Source: Paenibacillus sp. FSL K6-0276
GTDB taxonomy: Bacteria > Bacillota > Bacilli > Paenibacillales > Paenibacillaceae
Direction: 5' to 3'
Length of the DNA stretch: 64,000 bases
Assembly (NCBI RefSeq): GCF_037977235.1
Contig: NZ_CP150276.1
Coordinates: 558,001 to 622,000, forward strand
The position numbers were made by a program, and so were the translations under genes. Within the stretch, counting starts at the first letter, position 1. Each line of letters opens with the position of its first letter. Below are positions 16,699-26,398 of this stretch, in pieces. Under the pieces are notes generated by a model that was not told the DNA's origin, searched no databases, and saw only the letters and a program-made list of their open reading frames with translations.

Positions 16699-18732
16699 AT
16701 GAGTACTGTAAAAAGAAAAAAGCTGCTGACGGGACCCATACTCCTAAGCGCTGTAAAGGATAGCTTTATTAAGCTTAACCCAGTGACGCTAATCAAAAAT
16801 CCGGTTATGTTCGTGGTAGAAGTCGGTACGATCATTGTATTGCTAATGGTACTCGCACCTGGATATTTCAATGCTGAGAAATCGCTAGGGTTTAATATCA
16901 CGGTGTTGTTCATTCTGCTATTTACAGTGCTGTTTGCGAATTTCGCTGAAGCGCTGGCGGAAGGCCGCGGAAAAGCCCAGGCAGATTCGCTCAAGAAAAC
17001 GAAACAAGATATCACTGCCAACAAACTGGTTGGAGGGTCAGTGAAGACAGTATCCTCCTCCGAGCTGCGTAAAGGGGATATCGTCATCGTCAGTCAGGGA
17101 GAACTCATCCCTGGTGACGGTGAAGTGATTGAAGGGCTGGCTTCCGTTGATGAATCAGCGATTACAGGTGAATCTGCACCTGTGATCAAGGAAGCTGGTG
17201 GGGACTTTGGTTCCGTTACAGGCGGCACACGGGTCGTCAGTGATGAGATTAAAGTGAGAATCACAAGTGATCCAGGTGAGTCGTTTCTAGATCGAATGAT
17301 CTCCCTTGTTGAAGGGGCGAAACGTCAGAAGACACCGAATGAAATCGCGCTAAATACGCTCTTGATCAGTCTGACGCTAATTTTCCTGATTGTAGTAGTG
17401 ACCTTGCGGCCGATTGCAACTTATCTAGGCGTTGAATTAGACATTCCCGTCATGATCGCCTTGTTGGTCTGTCTGATCCCGACAACAATCGGGGGACTGC
17501 TCTCTGCAATCGGAATAGCGGGTATGGATCGAGTGACCCAGTTTAATGTACTTGCGATGTCGGGTAAGGCAGTTGAGGCTGCCGGCGATATTAATACGAT
17601 GATCTTAGATAAGACCGGTACGATTACCTTTGGGAACCGGATGGCGAGTGAATTTGTACCTGTCGGAAATGAATCCGAAGCTGAGCTTACGGCATGGGCG
17701 GCCATTAGTTCCCTAAAGGATGAGACGCCTGAGGGACGTTCTGTTATTGAGCTGGCCAAGAAGCTGGAACGCAGCTATGACAGCAAACTTGCTGAAGGTG
17801 GGGAATTCGTAGAATTTAAGGCGGAAACCCGGATGAGTGGTATTGATCTGCAAGATGGACGCTGTGTACGTAAAGGTGCGGTAGACTCCGTGAAGAAGTG
17901 GGTACAGTCGAAAGGCGGGGTAATTCCCGCTAATCTAGACAGTAATTCCGATGCTATCGCACGGATGGGGGGAACCCCGCTTGCTGTTGCAGTAGACAAT
18001 CGAATCTATGGACTTATTTACTTGAAGGATACGGTAAAGCCGGGTATGAAAGAGCGGTTTGATGAGCTGCGGAGGATGGGGATCAAGACCATCATGTGTA
18101 CGGGCGACAATCCCCTGACCGCAGCTACTATTGCCCGTGAAGCGGGTGTAGATGATTTCATCGCTGAAAGTACACCAGAGGATAAAATAGCGGTCATTCG
18201 CCGCGAACAGAACGAAGGCAAGTTGGTTGCTATGACAGGGGATGGTACAAATGATGCCCCTGCCCTTGCTCAAGCTGATGTGGGGTTAGCGATGAACAGC
18301 GGCACTACAGCTGCTAAGGAAGCGGCAAACATGGTTGATTTGGACTCCGACCCTTCGAAGATCATAGAAGTCGTAGCGATTGGCAAGCAGCTACTGATGA
18401 CACGAGGCGCGTTAACAACCTTTAGTATCGCGAATGATATCGCGAAGTATTTCGCCATTATTCCAGCGATGTTCATGCTCGCCATTCCTGAAATGGAAGC
18501 CCTGAATGTAATGGGACTAGGCTCACCAAGCTCGGCTATAATATCCGCGTTAATATTCAATGCTATTATTATTCCGCTGCTCATCCCACTGGCTATGAAG
18601 GGAGTCTCGTATAAAGCTATGAGCTCTACGAAGCTGCTCGGACGCAATATTTTTATCTATGGGCTAGGCGGAGTGGTTGTACCTTTTGCGGGCATCAAGC
18701 TCATTGATATGATCGTAAGTGTATGGATTTAA
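16699..18732 (+). CDS. kdpB: Potassium-transporting ATPase, subunit B
   Basis: 677-residue P-type ATPase. The phosphorylated aspartate is D304 in [12 protein letters not shown]; the actuator motif TGES is in [11 protein letters not shown], and the hinge motif is [18 protein letters not shown]. KdpB couples ATP hydrolysis to potassium movement through KdpA. Start ATG 16699 after GGAAGAGGGAGAAC. Complete and apparently functional. Confidence 0.97.
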   Translation: MSTVKRKKLLTGPILLSAVKDSFIKLNPVTLIKNPVMFVVEVGTIIVLLMVLAPGYFNAEKSLGFNITVLFILLFTVLFANFAEALAEGRGKAQADSLKKTKQDITANKLVGGSVKTVSSSELRKGDIVIVSQGELIPGDGEVIEGLASVDESAITGESAPVIKEAGGDFGSVTGGTRVVSDEIKVRITSDPGESFLDRMISLVEGAKRQKTPNEIALNTLLISLTLIFLIVVVTLRPIATYLGVELDIPVMIALLVCLIPTTIGGLLSAIGIAGMDRVTQFNVLAMSGKAVEAAGDINTMILDKTGTITFGNRMASEFVPVGNESEAELTAWAAISSLKDETPEGRSVIELAKKLERSYDSKLAEGGEFVEFKAETRMSGIDLQDGRCVRKGAVDSVKKWVQSKGGVIPANLDSNSDAIARMGGTPLAVAVDNRIYGLIYLKDTVKPGMKERFDELRRMGIKTIMCTGDNPLTAATIAREAGVDDFIAESTPEDKIAVIRREQNEGKLVAMTGDGTNDAPALAQADVGLAMNSGTTAAKEAANMVDLDSDPSKIIEVVAIGKQLLMTRGALTTFSIANDIAKYFAIIPAMFMLAIPEMEALNVMGLGSPSSAIISALIFNAIIIPLLIPLAMKGVSYKAMSSTKLLGRNIFIYGLGGVVVPFAGIKLIDMIVSVWI

Positions 18733-18769
18733 CGACGTATTGACTAATCATTGAAAGGGTGAGAGTATC

Positions 18770-19396
18770 GTGAATAATAGAAACTCCATTGAGGACGCTG
18801 AAGAGCAGCTGTCATCATCGAAAGGTGCTTACTTCTTTATTATTGTACGACTAAGTCTAGTCTTTATTGTTCTCTGCGGAGTGATCTATCCTCTGACGAC
18901 TACAGCGATTGCTCAGGTTCTGATGCCATCGCAAGCGAACGGTAGCTTGCTTAAGAATGATGCTGGAGTAGTTGTAGGCTCGGAACTCATCGGGCAGAAC
19001 TTTACGGACCCCGCTCTATTCCATGGCCGTGTGTCCAGCATTGAGTATAAAGCGGAAGCTTCAGGCTCCAATAACTACGCTCCATCCAATCCGGATATGC
19101 TACAGCGGACGAAGGATTTTATCACACAGTGGCAGCTCGATAACCCGGATGTAGCATTGAGCAAATTGCCGGTAGATTTGGTAACCAACTCAGGTTCGGG
19201 GCTTGATCCGCATATCACGCCTGCTTCGGCTATCGTGCAGATTCCCCGGATTAGCAATTTAACTGGTATTCCTGCCACGCAGTTGGAAGAGCTCGTGAAC
19301 AAGCATACTGAAGGTCGCGACCTAGGGTTGTTCGGTGAAGAACGGGTAAATGTATTGAAGCTGAACATGGATCTTCAAAAACTATCGAACAAATAA
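18770..19396 (+). CDS. kdpC: Potassium-transporting ATPase, subunit C
   Basis: 208 residues with one N-terminal membrane helix (residues ~20-45) and the family patterns [17 protein letters not shown]-like segment, [18 protein letters not shown] and [14 protein letters not shown]. KdpC stabilises the KdpAB complex. GTG 18770 is preceded by AAAGGGTGAGAG. Last subunit gene of the operon. Confidence 0.95.
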   Translation: MNNRNSIEDAEEQLSSSKGAYFFIIVRLSLVFIVLCGVIYPLTTTAIAQVLMPSQANGSLLKNDAGVVVGSELIGQNFTDPALFHGRVSSIEYKAEASGSNNYAPSNPDMLQRTKDFITQWQLDNPDVALSKLPVDLVTNSGSGLDPHITPASAIVQIPRISNLTGIPATQLEELVNKHTEGRDLGLFGEERVNVLKLNMDLQKLSNK

Positions 19397-19406
19397 ATAT
19401 AGCAAA

Positions 19407-19441
19407 TGTCCCTGCCAGATTCCTCTGAATCGGGCAGGGAT
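19407..19441 (+). terminator. Hairpin after kdpC (weak or attenuating)
   Basis: TCCCTGCC-AGATTC and GAATC-GGGCAGGGA form a strong stem, but no T-run follows, so read-through into the KdpD-like gene is plausible. Confidence 0.5.
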
Positions 19442-19448
19442 ATCTTCA

Positions 19449-19553
19449 AATATAAGAAAGTATCAGTTACACACGATACACCATCCTTATATTTCTACGA
19501 GAAACAGTTGTCATCTTTAAAGGTCGGCAACGCCGTTTCTTCTTGCTTCCTAA
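19449..19553 (+). repeat. Dispersed ~100-bp hairpin repeat, copy 1 (divergent)
   Basis: Begins AATATAAGAAAGTAT and continues CCATCCTTATATTTCT, then a second hairpin with GAAAC..GTTTC arms. It is the most diverged of four copies; the others are at 43965, 52948 (inverted) and 57908. Confidence 0.7.
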
Positions 19554-19602
19554 GCAGAGAAGAGTTCATGTATGAACGGGGTTATGTTAAGGAGTGATCT
19601 TG

Positions 19603-21927
19603 ATGGGAACATACCGGAGGAAGACGCCGGAGGAACTGCTGCTCTCTATCTATGAGCTGCATCGAGGGCGTCTGAAGATCTATATAGGGCCGGTCAGTGG
19701 ATCGGGCAAGACGTATCAGATGCTGCGTGAGGGCCAGGCGCTTAAAGCGCAGGGAATCGATGTCGTGATCTGTGCGGTTTCGACGAATCAGAGTCCAGAA
19801 ACTAAGGATCAGCTGGGCGACCTCGAACGGATACCGAGTATCCATTGGTTTCAGAAGGATATTGAGAAGAAGGATCTTGATGTAGAAGCTATTGTGGCAC
19901 GTAATCCAGAAGTTGTGCTGACAGATGGCTTGGCTCACCAGAATCGCGAGGGTGCGGAAAGGGCTGGAAGGCTGGACGATATCAAATATTTATTGAGTAA
20001 TGGGATCAGTGTCATCACAACTGTAAACGTATATGAACTGGAGGGTGCTGCGGATCTAGCGCGGAAGTGGACCGGGATTGAGGTAGAGCATTCCCTTCCC
20101 GCTGAAGTGCTTACTCTTGCAGATGATATCGTCCTAATTGATGTGACCCCGGAAAAGATACTTCAACGCTTGTCCGATGGACATTTAGGTAAGCACCAGC
20201 AGAGATCACTTTTTAACAAAGGCAATTTAAGCAAGCTGCGGGAGCTGGCACTTCGGATGGTCGCTGAGGATGTTAATGATTCGCTGGAGAAACACCGGGA
20301 AGAACAAGGGCTGCAGGGAGCTTCGGGGATCGCAGAGAAAGTCTTAGTATCCGCACAGTATTATTGGAATGGCTCGATCCATATCCGCCGTGGACAGCAG
20401 ATCGCCAAACGGTTAAACGGGGATCTGGCGGTGGTGTCATTCTGGAGGCAAGGTCTCACCCTATCTAAGGAAGCAGCTACCTTTAAGAGATCTCTCTGGA
20501 AGCTGACCGAGAAGATTGGGGCCTCTATGGAGGAGATACCCTTTCGTTCGAAGAGGGAGATCCCTCGTCTCTTGGTAAAATACGCAACCCGGCATAATAT
20601 TACTCGAATCGTTATGGGGCACTCCAAGCAGACCGCGTGGCAGGAATTATGGAAAGGCTCGATTGCCAATTCATTAATGAAGCAAATCCGGGGTGTGGAT
20701 GTGTTCTTCGTGGCGGATCGCGCAGACCGTGAGGGAGAACGTGTACTTCCAACCCGGCAGAGTCGTAATGAACGGAAAGCGGATGCCTATCACAGGTTAA
20801 GTAGTCAGGAAGTAAAGGATAAAATCGATGCGATTCGCGGAGGAACATTTAAGGTGTATATTGGTGCGGCTCCCGGTGTGGGCAAGACTTACAAGATGCT
20901 GCGTGAAGGGAACGATCTTTTGAAGAGAGGGATCGATGTCGTTATTGGACTGCTGGAAACGCATGGCCGCAAAGAAACCCTTGAACAAATCGGTGGACTG
21001 GAGATCCTTCCGCGACTACGTATGGAGTACCGAGGGACTGTCCTTGAGGAAATGGATACGGCAGCAATCATTAAGCGTAATCCTGAAGTCGTGCTGGTGG
21101 ATGAACTCGCTCATACTAATATGCCAGGCAGCAAACATAAGAAGCGGTATATGGATGTTATGGAGCTGCTGGATGCGGGAATATCTGTGATCTCTACAGT
21201 GAATGTTCAGCATTTAGAAAGCTTGAATGACGCAGTAGAACAAATTACTGGAGTTAGGGTAAGAGAGACCTTTCCGGATAGCATTCTACAGCGGGCTAAC
21301 GAGGTAGAACTTATTGATGTATCACCTAAGACACTCCAGGAACGGATGAAGGATGGGAAAATCTATGCAATGGCCAAGGTGGATCAGGCGCTGGGGGCTT
21401 TTTTCAAAATCGGGAATTTGATCGCCCTCCGGGAGTTGGCGCTGCGGGAAATTGCTGACGATGTAGATGAACGGCTAGAATCTTGGGAACGTGTCGGTTC
21501 GCTGCGGGGGCCTTGGCGGCGTCAGGAAGTCATTTATGTGTGTATCACCTTGGGGGATCATGCGGAGCGCTTAATTCGGCGTGGTTTTCGGATTGCATAT
21601 CGTCTAAAAGCTTGCTGGTATGTTACGTATGTGCAGGAATTTAAACAAAATGGACCCGTTTATGATAAACGTATAAATGATTTAAAGGAATTGACGGAAC
21701 GACTGGGTGGAACGTTTAAGATGATTCCTAACGTGCTCCCCGCACGAGTGGCGTCCTTGCTGCTTGAAAGATCTCAAGTTTTGCAGAGCACTCAGATTAT
21801 TATCGGTCAGTCACAACGCTCATGGCTGCGAAAAAGTCTTCGCGGCGATGTTACCAAGCAGATTCTACGTACTGCCAGAAACGTGGATGTACTGGTCGTG
21901 GCAGATCTCAAACGTGAGGAACCATAG
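19603..21927 (+). CDS. KdpD-like protein with two sensor/Usp modules and no kinase
   Basis: 774 residues from ATG 19603 (TAAGGAG nine bases upstream). Domain order: KdpD N-terminal sensor 1 (about 22-225; P-loop GPVSGSGKTYQ, K36), UspA-like 1 (~245-370), KdpD sensor 2 (~405-610; P-loop GAAPGVGKTYK, K428, and VDELAHTN), UspA-like 2 (~630-774). There are no membrane segments and no histidine kinase domain. Module 1 has drifted: the Walker B region reads TDGLAHQN, lacking the usual acidic pair. Normal KdpD has one such module plus a kinase; short KdpD forms without kinase exist in several bacteria. Following kdpFABC, it probably modulates the transporter directly or senses a nucleotide. No kdpE is present here. 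Confidence 0.88.
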   Translation: MGTYRRKTPEELLLSIYELHRGRLKIYIGPVSGSGKTYQMLREGQALKAQGIDVVICAVSTNQSPETKDQLGDLERIPSIHWFQKDIEKKDLDVEAIVARNPEVVLTDGLAHQNREGAERAGRLDDIKYLLSNGISVITTVNVYELEGAADLARKWTGIEVEHSLPAEVLTLADDIVLIDVTPEKILQRLSDGHLGKHQQRSLFNKGNLSKLRELALRMVAEDVNDSLEKHREEQGLQGASGIAEKVLVSAQYYWNGSIHIRRGQQIAKRLNGDLAVVSFWRQGLTLSKEAATFKRSLWKLTEKIGASMEEIPFRSKREIPRLLVKYATRHNITRIVMGHSKQTAWQELWKGSIANSLMKQIRGVDVFFVADRADREGERVLPTRQSRNERKADAYHRLSSQEVKDKIDAIRGGTFKVYIGAAPGVGKTYKMLREGNDLLKRGIDVVIGLLETHGRKETLEQIGGLEILPRLRMEYRGTVLEEMDTAAIIKRNPEVVLVDELAHTNMPGSKHKKRYMDVMELLDAGISVISTVNVQHLESLNDAVEQITGVRVRETFPDSILQRANEVELIDVSPKTLQERMKDGKIYAMAKVDQALGAFFKIGNLIALRELALREIADDVDERLESWERVGSLRGPWRRQEVIYVCITLGDHAERLIRRGFRIAYRLKACWYVTYVQEFKQNGPVYDKRINDLKELTERLGGTFKMIPNVLPARVASLLLERSQVLQSTQIIIGQSQRSWLRKSLRGDVTKQILRTARNVDVLVVADLKREEP

Positions 21928-21940
21928 ACTATGACTAATG

Positions 21941-21986
21941 AAAAAGGGTATTCCCAAGCCAATTGGCCGTGAGGATACCCTTTTTG
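21941..21986 (+). terminator. Terminator of the kdp region
   Basis: AAAAAGGGTAT and ATACCCTTTTT arms with a 24-base loop containing a GCCAATTGGC inner stem. Confidence 0.85.
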
Positions 21987-22029
21987 CACATATGAATTAC
22001 ATCATGTACTGAATAGTTTAATAGCTGAA

Positions 22030-22269
22030 TTATTTAGCAGCTTCGATGAGTTCTTTGAGCGCAGGAAGATTAAATCCCTTGATGGCTTGATCTCCTGCTA
22101 CGGTTACAGGAATACCCATGAAGCCAAGCTTCTCGACTTCCTCTTGATAGACTGTGCTGGTCATAACATCTCTTACTTCGAAAGGAACACCTTGCTCAGT
22201 GAGATATTGTTTGACCAAATTACAGTCACTGCAGCCTGCGGTTGAATAGACAATCACTGACTCACTCAT
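22030..22269 (-). CDS. Glutaredoxin-like protein
   Basis: 79 residues with a dithiol active site C13-S-D-C16 and the thioredoxin-fold pattern VIVYSTAGCSDCNLVKQYLTEQGVPFEVRDV, then the cis-Pro region GIPVTV. Its start overlaps the stop of the upstream YtxJ-like gene by four bases. In a bacillithiol-using Firmicute it is likely to act in disulfide or mixed-disulfide reduction, perhaps like a bacilliredoxin. Confidence 0.85.
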   Translation of the reverse strand: MSESVIVYSTAGCSDCNLVKQYLTEQGVPFEVRDVMTSTVYQEEVEKLGFMGIPVTVAGDQAIKGFNLPALKELIEAAK

Positions 22270-22592
22270 TGGTTCACAGCCTCTTTGATCGCGTCTCTTG
22301 TGATCTTCCAGTGCGAAGTGTTCCAGCGAACCTCATTATCCTCAAGCAGGAAGAGTTGTGGAGATTCATGTTTGATGCCAAATTCCTCAGCAATTTGATT
22401 GGAAACGGAACGATCCTCGATGACTAAGACCACTGCAGCGGCAGTATCCGCATCCTTCAGATAAGCCTGAAACTCTTCATTAGCTTTAGCACTAATCGGG
22501 CAGGTAGTACTGTGTTTAAACAGCAGTTTCTTGCCAGGCTTAGCTACATATTGCTCAAGATCCTCCAGCGTATGGAGTTGTTGAATAGACAT
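22266..22592 (-). CDS. ytxJ: YtxJ-like bacillithiol system redox protein
   Basis: 108 residues from ATG 22592 (rightly placed after CAGGAGGGTGATATC on the minus strand; an upstream extension lacks a ribosome site). It has a thioredoxin fold with a single active-site cysteine in STTCPISAKANEEF (C31) and SPQLFLLEDNEVRWNTSHW. This is the YtxJ/BrxC type, which removes bacillithiol from proteins. Coupled to the glutaredoxin-like gene. A possible promoter, TTGTTT-16-TACAAT, lies at 22683-22656 on the minus strand, and a GTTGTTAACAAC palindrome at 22633-22644 sits in the leader. Confidence 0.88.
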   Translation of the reverse strand: MSIQQLHTLEDLEQYVAKPGKKLLFKHSTTCPISAKANEEFQAYLKDADTAAAVVLVIEDRSVSNQIAEEFGIKHESPQLFLLEDNEVRWNTSHWKITRDAIKEAVNQ

Positions 22593-22819
22593 AGATATCA
22601 CCCTCCTGGGATCGTTATTTGCTAACAATTGTGTTGTTAACAACCTGTAATCATGATTGTAACATAGATCAAAATTAAAACAAAAAGGATTCTGAAGGGC
22701 CTGTACAAAGGGAAGCCATACCTGAAACCGATCGCGTTGAAAAAAAAGATATAGCATGCTAAGGTGAAAAGAAGCAACATGCCTAACCATATCGCTAGGA
22801 GATAGGAGTGTTCATAAGA

Positions 22820-23354
22820 ATGAAGAGAGTTGCATGTGTGACCGGAGCTGATCGGGGCCTCGGACTGTCTCTTGTACGTTCGATGCTAGCAAAACAGTTC
22901 ACGGTATTTGCAGGACAATATATGAAAGAATCAGAAGAATTGAAAGCGCTTAAAGAACAGTATCCTGAACAGCTGGAACTTATCCCCCTTGATATCAGCA
23001 ATAAAGACAATGTAAAGCAAGCTGCAAGAGCAATAGCAAGCAAAACTGGATATGTCGATATCATTATTAATAATGCGGGTATTATTCATTCCGCTGATGA
23101 TGCTACGATGCTGGTAGATATGGATGATGAGGGCATGGCAGAAATTTATAATGTAAATACGCTTGGCGCGTTAAGTCATGGTGTTTCATCCTGGCTGGAT
23201 GCAGACATATATGCATGGCCAGAAGAATGAGCAAGCAGATATTTCTCCGGAAGCGTCGGCGGGTCAGATTGTGAACCTTGTTCTGGAGTATAAAAAGTAT
23301 CTGGGCGAGGAACCGGCTTATCTTGATTTGTTTGGCAGCTCGTGGCCTTGGTAG
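22820..23354 (+). pseudogene. Short-chain dehydrogenase remnant with internal deletion
   Basis: ATG 22820 opens a typical SDR N-terminus: nucleotide motif VTGADRGLGLSL (TGxxxGxG) and the IIINNAGI strand. The frame stops at 23228 after NVNTLGAL. From about 23186 another frame reads HPGWMQTYMHGQKN and ends LFGSSWPW at 23354, which is the usual C-terminal region of the same family. The Ser-Tyr-Lys catalytic segment between them is missing, so a central deletion joined the halves out of frame. Not expected to be active. Confidence 0.85.
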
Positions 23355-23397
23355 GACGGATGTCTCAAAAAAATATAAGAAGAAAGGCGCTGATCCA

Positions 23398-24033
23398 ATG
23401 TCTACACTAAAAGCACTTGCACTCGGAAGTTACTCGGAGGTTAAATATCACCCATTTGCTGGAGTGGATCGGGAGATTGAACAAATTCTAGCCAATGATA
23501 TGCAGGTGTATTCTTCAGAGGATTATGGGCTGCTCAATAAAGAAACGTTGTCTGACTACAAGCTGGTAATCTCCTATACCGAATTTTCTGATGACAAAAT
23601 TCCGGCGGAACAAAGCGGTGCATTGCTATCCTATGTGGCTGGCGGGGGCGGACTACTAGTGGTACATAACGGAATTTCCTTACAACGAAATCAGGAGCTT
23701 GGTGCCCTACTGGGAGCACATTTCACCCATCATCCAGAGTTCACTGCTCTACAGATGTCCATACCAGCACGGGAGCATCCCATTATGCAGGGAATAGAAG
23801 AATTTGTGATTGATGACGAGCCGTATTATTTTGAGATGCATCCTTATTTCGAAACGACAGTGCTTGCAGAATATCCTCATGAGGGAGCGATGAGACAAGC
23901 GGCTTGGTGTCACGAATTTGGTTTAGGCCGGGTTGTTTATTTAATGCCAGGGCACCATCTGCCTTCATTCTCGGTAGAGCCATTTCGCCAAATGATTCGT
24001 AGAGGTGGGCTTTGGGCAGCAGGATTATTGTAG
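23398..24033 (+). CDS. ThuA domain protein
   Basis: 211 residues from ATG 23398 (AGAAAGGCG upstream); the frame stays open further up but that part belongs to the SDR remnant. ThuA-like features: VSYTEFSDDKIPAEQSGALLSYVAGGGGLLVVHNG, HHPEFTALQMSIPAREHPIMQGIEEFVIDDEPYYF and GRVVYLMPGHH. ThuA proteins resemble class I glutamine amidotransferases and act in disaccharide (trehalose-type) use, often with dehydrogenases. It sits between two broken genes, so its original operon partners are gone. Confidence 0.82.
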   Translation: MSTLKALALGSYSEVKYHPFAGVDREIEQILANDMQVYSSEDYGLLNKETLSDYKLVISYTEFSDDKIPAEQSGALLSYVAGGGGLLVVHNGISLQRNQELGALLGAHFTHHPEFTALQMSIPAREHPIMQGIEEFVIDDEPYYFEMHPYFETTVLAEYPHEGAMRQAAWCHEFGLGRVVYLMPGHHLPSFSVEPFRQMIRRGGLWAAGLL

Positions 24034-24466
24034 AACGTAGGGTCAATCTTCCCAAAGCTCACAAAATGACAAAACCTCGATATCAGAACTTGAAAAGTGA
24101 AGACATGCCTGTACGACAAGAGGAAGGGGCAATCATTAAAGTTTTTTCCGGCTCTTCCGGAGGCGTGAAAGCTCCAACTCTAAATTATATTCCGATTACA
24201 ATGGATTCATCTATGTTCTTGAGGGTAAGGGGACATTTGGTCACAATAACATCAATGCCTCCAAAGGCCAGGTTTTATGGTTGAGTGAAGGCGGTAGCGG
24301 AGAAAGCGAAATAGATATTACTGCTACTGAGGAGCTGCGAATATTACTGTATGCTGGTGAGCCCATCCATGAACCGGTAGTCGCTAGAGGACCGTTCGTA
24401 ATGAACACGGAAAGAGAAATTACCGAGGCTTTCAGTGAGTATCGACAAGGAACTTTTTTGAAATAA
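24034..24466 (+). pseudogene. Pirin C-terminal remnant, frameshifted
   Basis: Directly after the ThuA stop the frame reads VNLPKAHKMTKPRYQNL, a pirin hallmark that normally lies after a ~120-residue cupin domain, which is absent. Near 24230 the frame shifts, and FGHNNINASKGQVLWLSEGG continues in a second frame to 24466, with FVMNTEREITEAFSEYRQG, the pirin C-terminus. So the N-terminal domain is deleted and at least one frameshift is present. Confidence 0.85.
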
Positions 24467-24499
24467 CAGCTATGCCGCAATCTGAATTTTTGAATACAA

Positions 24500-24541
24500 A
24501 GAGGCTCCACAGAAGCTAATGGCTTTTGTGGAGCCTCTTTC
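24500..24541 (+). terminator. Terminator before germination operon 1
   Basis: GAGGCTCCACA and TGTGGAGCCTC form an 11-pair stem followed by TTTCTG. Confidence 0.85.
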
Positions 24542-24628
24542 TGTAACTTTAACTTCTCCAATATTATATGCATGAATTATCCACTTTCGGTAAAAAATAC
24601 GGTCACAGCTATAAAGGAGGTGTTAAGG

Positions 24629-26371
24629 GTGTGGCATGAGGTAATAGAATTAATTCCTAGTTGGAGCGTGGTTTTCCAAGGGATTATGATTTTCTGCGTC
24701 CCGTTCATCCTACTGCGTACAATAAGCTGGGCTAAAGCTAAAGAAGACAGGTTAACCACTAGAGCCAAAAAAGCTACTGGCAGCAAAGGTGGAGGTGTTC
24801 CTAACGCAGAAGCATCTGGAGGAACAAGCAATTTAGAAGGGCTTAAGGAGCAGAATAGCTCGGATGAAGTAACTAAGGATACGGATGTAGCAATAACTTA
24901 TAGTGGTCATTTAAAGGAGGATTTGCAGAAATTTAAAGAGATCAGTGCCGATATGCACGATGTGAATGTAAGGGAATTGCGAATCGGAAGTATAAAGACC
25001 AGGGCAGCGCTTTTGTACGTAGAAGGGCTAACGGACAAAGACAAAATGGATCAGAATATATTGAAGCCGTTAATGAATGCGTATCGGCCTTTTAAGGATA
25101 TGAATGCCATACCAGAAGCGAAAGATCTACAAGATATTCTCATCCATGAGATATTGCTCATATCAGAAATTGAGCATACGGATAATGCAAACCTCTCCCT
25201 ACAGAAGGTGTTATTTGGATCTGCAGTGCTGCTCGTGGATGGGATATCAGAGGCTTTTGTGCTCAGTAGTCCGAAGGGGAATACAAGAGGGATTCAGGAG
25301 CCAGAATCTGAAGCAGTCTTGCGGGGATCGCGAAGCGGATTTAACGAGACATTAAGTGATAACACGGCAATTCTGCGTAGACACGGGCAGAGTACAGAAC
25401 TAGCGATGATTTCTTTTACTGTAGGAAAGAGAATGCAGAAGGAATTGATCCTAACTTATATCAAAGATATTGCGAATGATGAACTTGTAGAAGAGGTTAA
25501 ACGAAGAATTAGAACGATAGATATAGATGATGTTCAAGAATCTGGTTATGTCGAGCAATTAATCGAAGATAATAGCTACAGCCCTTTCCAGCAGATTCAG
25601 AATACGGAAAGGCCGGACCGCGTAATGGCAGCACTTCTGGAAGGAAGAGTGGCTATCTTAATTGATGGTACACCCTTTGCATTGATTATGCCGGTTACCT
25701 TCGGGATGTTACTGCAATCTCCAGAGGATTATAACGATCGCTGGATGGTAGGGTCGCTGCTACGTCTTTTGCGTTTTCTTGCGGCAACGATATCCCTTTT
25801 TGCGCCGGCACTATATATTTCCTTCCTCTCGTTCCAGCCAGGATTGATCCCAACGAAGCTGGCCATTTCCATAATCAGCTCCAGGCAAGGCGTACCCTTC
25901 TCTGTATTAATTGAAGCATTGATTATGGAAATCGCGATTGAAATCTTACGAGAGGCTGGACTTCGCTTGCCTAAACCTATCGGTCCGGCAATGGGGATTG
26001 TCGGCGGTCTGATCATCGGGCAAGCTGCGGTAGAAGCTGGAATTGTGAGCCCAATCTTAGTCATTGTAGTTTCGCTTACGGCTGTTTCTTCCTTCTCTAT
26101 GCCAATGTATAGTGCTGGGATGACGCTTCGTATGCTCCGGTTTGCAGCCATGTTTTTTGCAGCGATCTTTGGATTATACGGAGTTGTACTGTTTTTTCTT
26201 TTGCTTAGTAGTCATTTAATTAAGCTGAAGAGCTTTGGTGTTCCTTATCTTGGTCTGGCAGTTCCGAATAAGACAGTGAATTGGAAAGATTTTATATTCC
26301 GTATGCCTTTGCAATTTCTAACAGGGCGCCCTACGTTGTTGAAACCAAAGGACCCCTTGCGTAAAGGGTGA
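24629..26371 (+). CDS. Spore germination protein, GerA/GerKA family (receptor A subunit)
   Basis: 580 residues from GTG 24629, chosen because AAGGAGG ends exactly eight bases before it; an ATG at 24572 has no ribosome site. A short N-terminal membrane segment is followed by a ~300-residue hydrophilic domain and a C-terminal membrane domain (from about residue 365). Family motifs: NTERPDRVMAALLEGRVAILIDGTPFALIMP, SFQPGLIPTKLA and EILREAGLRLPKPIGPAMGIVGGLIIGQAAVEAG. The A subunit sits in the spore inner membrane as part of a nutrient receptor. Next genes encode the B and C subunits. Confidence 0.93.
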   Translation: MWHEVIELIPSWSVVFQGIMIFCVPFILLRTISWAKAKEDRLTTRAKKATGSKGGGVPNAEASGGTSNLEGLKEQNSSDEVTKDTDVAITYSGHLKEDLQKFKEISADMHDVNVRELRIGSIKTRAALLYVEGLTDKDKMDQNILKPLMNAYRPFKDMNAIPEAKDLQDILIHEILLISEIEHTDNANLSLQKVLFGSAVLLVDGISEAFVLSSPKGNTRGIQEPESEAVLRGSRSGFNETLSDNTAILRRHGQSTELAMISFTVGKRMQKELILTYIKDIANDELVEEVKRRIRTIDIDDVQESGYVEQLIEDNSYSPFQQIQNTERPDRVMAALLEGRVAILIDGTPFALIMPVTFGMLLQSPEDYNDRWMVGSLLRLLRFLAATISLFAPALYISFLSFQPGLIPTKLAISIISSRQGVPFSVLIEALIMEIAIEILREAGLRLPKPIGPAMGIVGGLIIGQAAVEAGIVSPILVIVVSLTAVSSFSMPMYSAGMTLRMLRFAAMFFAAIFGLYGVVLFFLLLSSHLIKLKSFGVPYLGLAVPNKTVNWKDFIFRMPLQFLTGRPTLLKPKDPLRKG

Positions 26372-26398
26372 GAAGTCTAGGTAAAGGAGGAAGAGATC

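Noticed and set aside
19406-19597. 63-codon frame between kdpC and the KdpD-like gene
   Set aside because: It consists of a hairpin plus dispersed repeat copy 1 and has no family resemblance.
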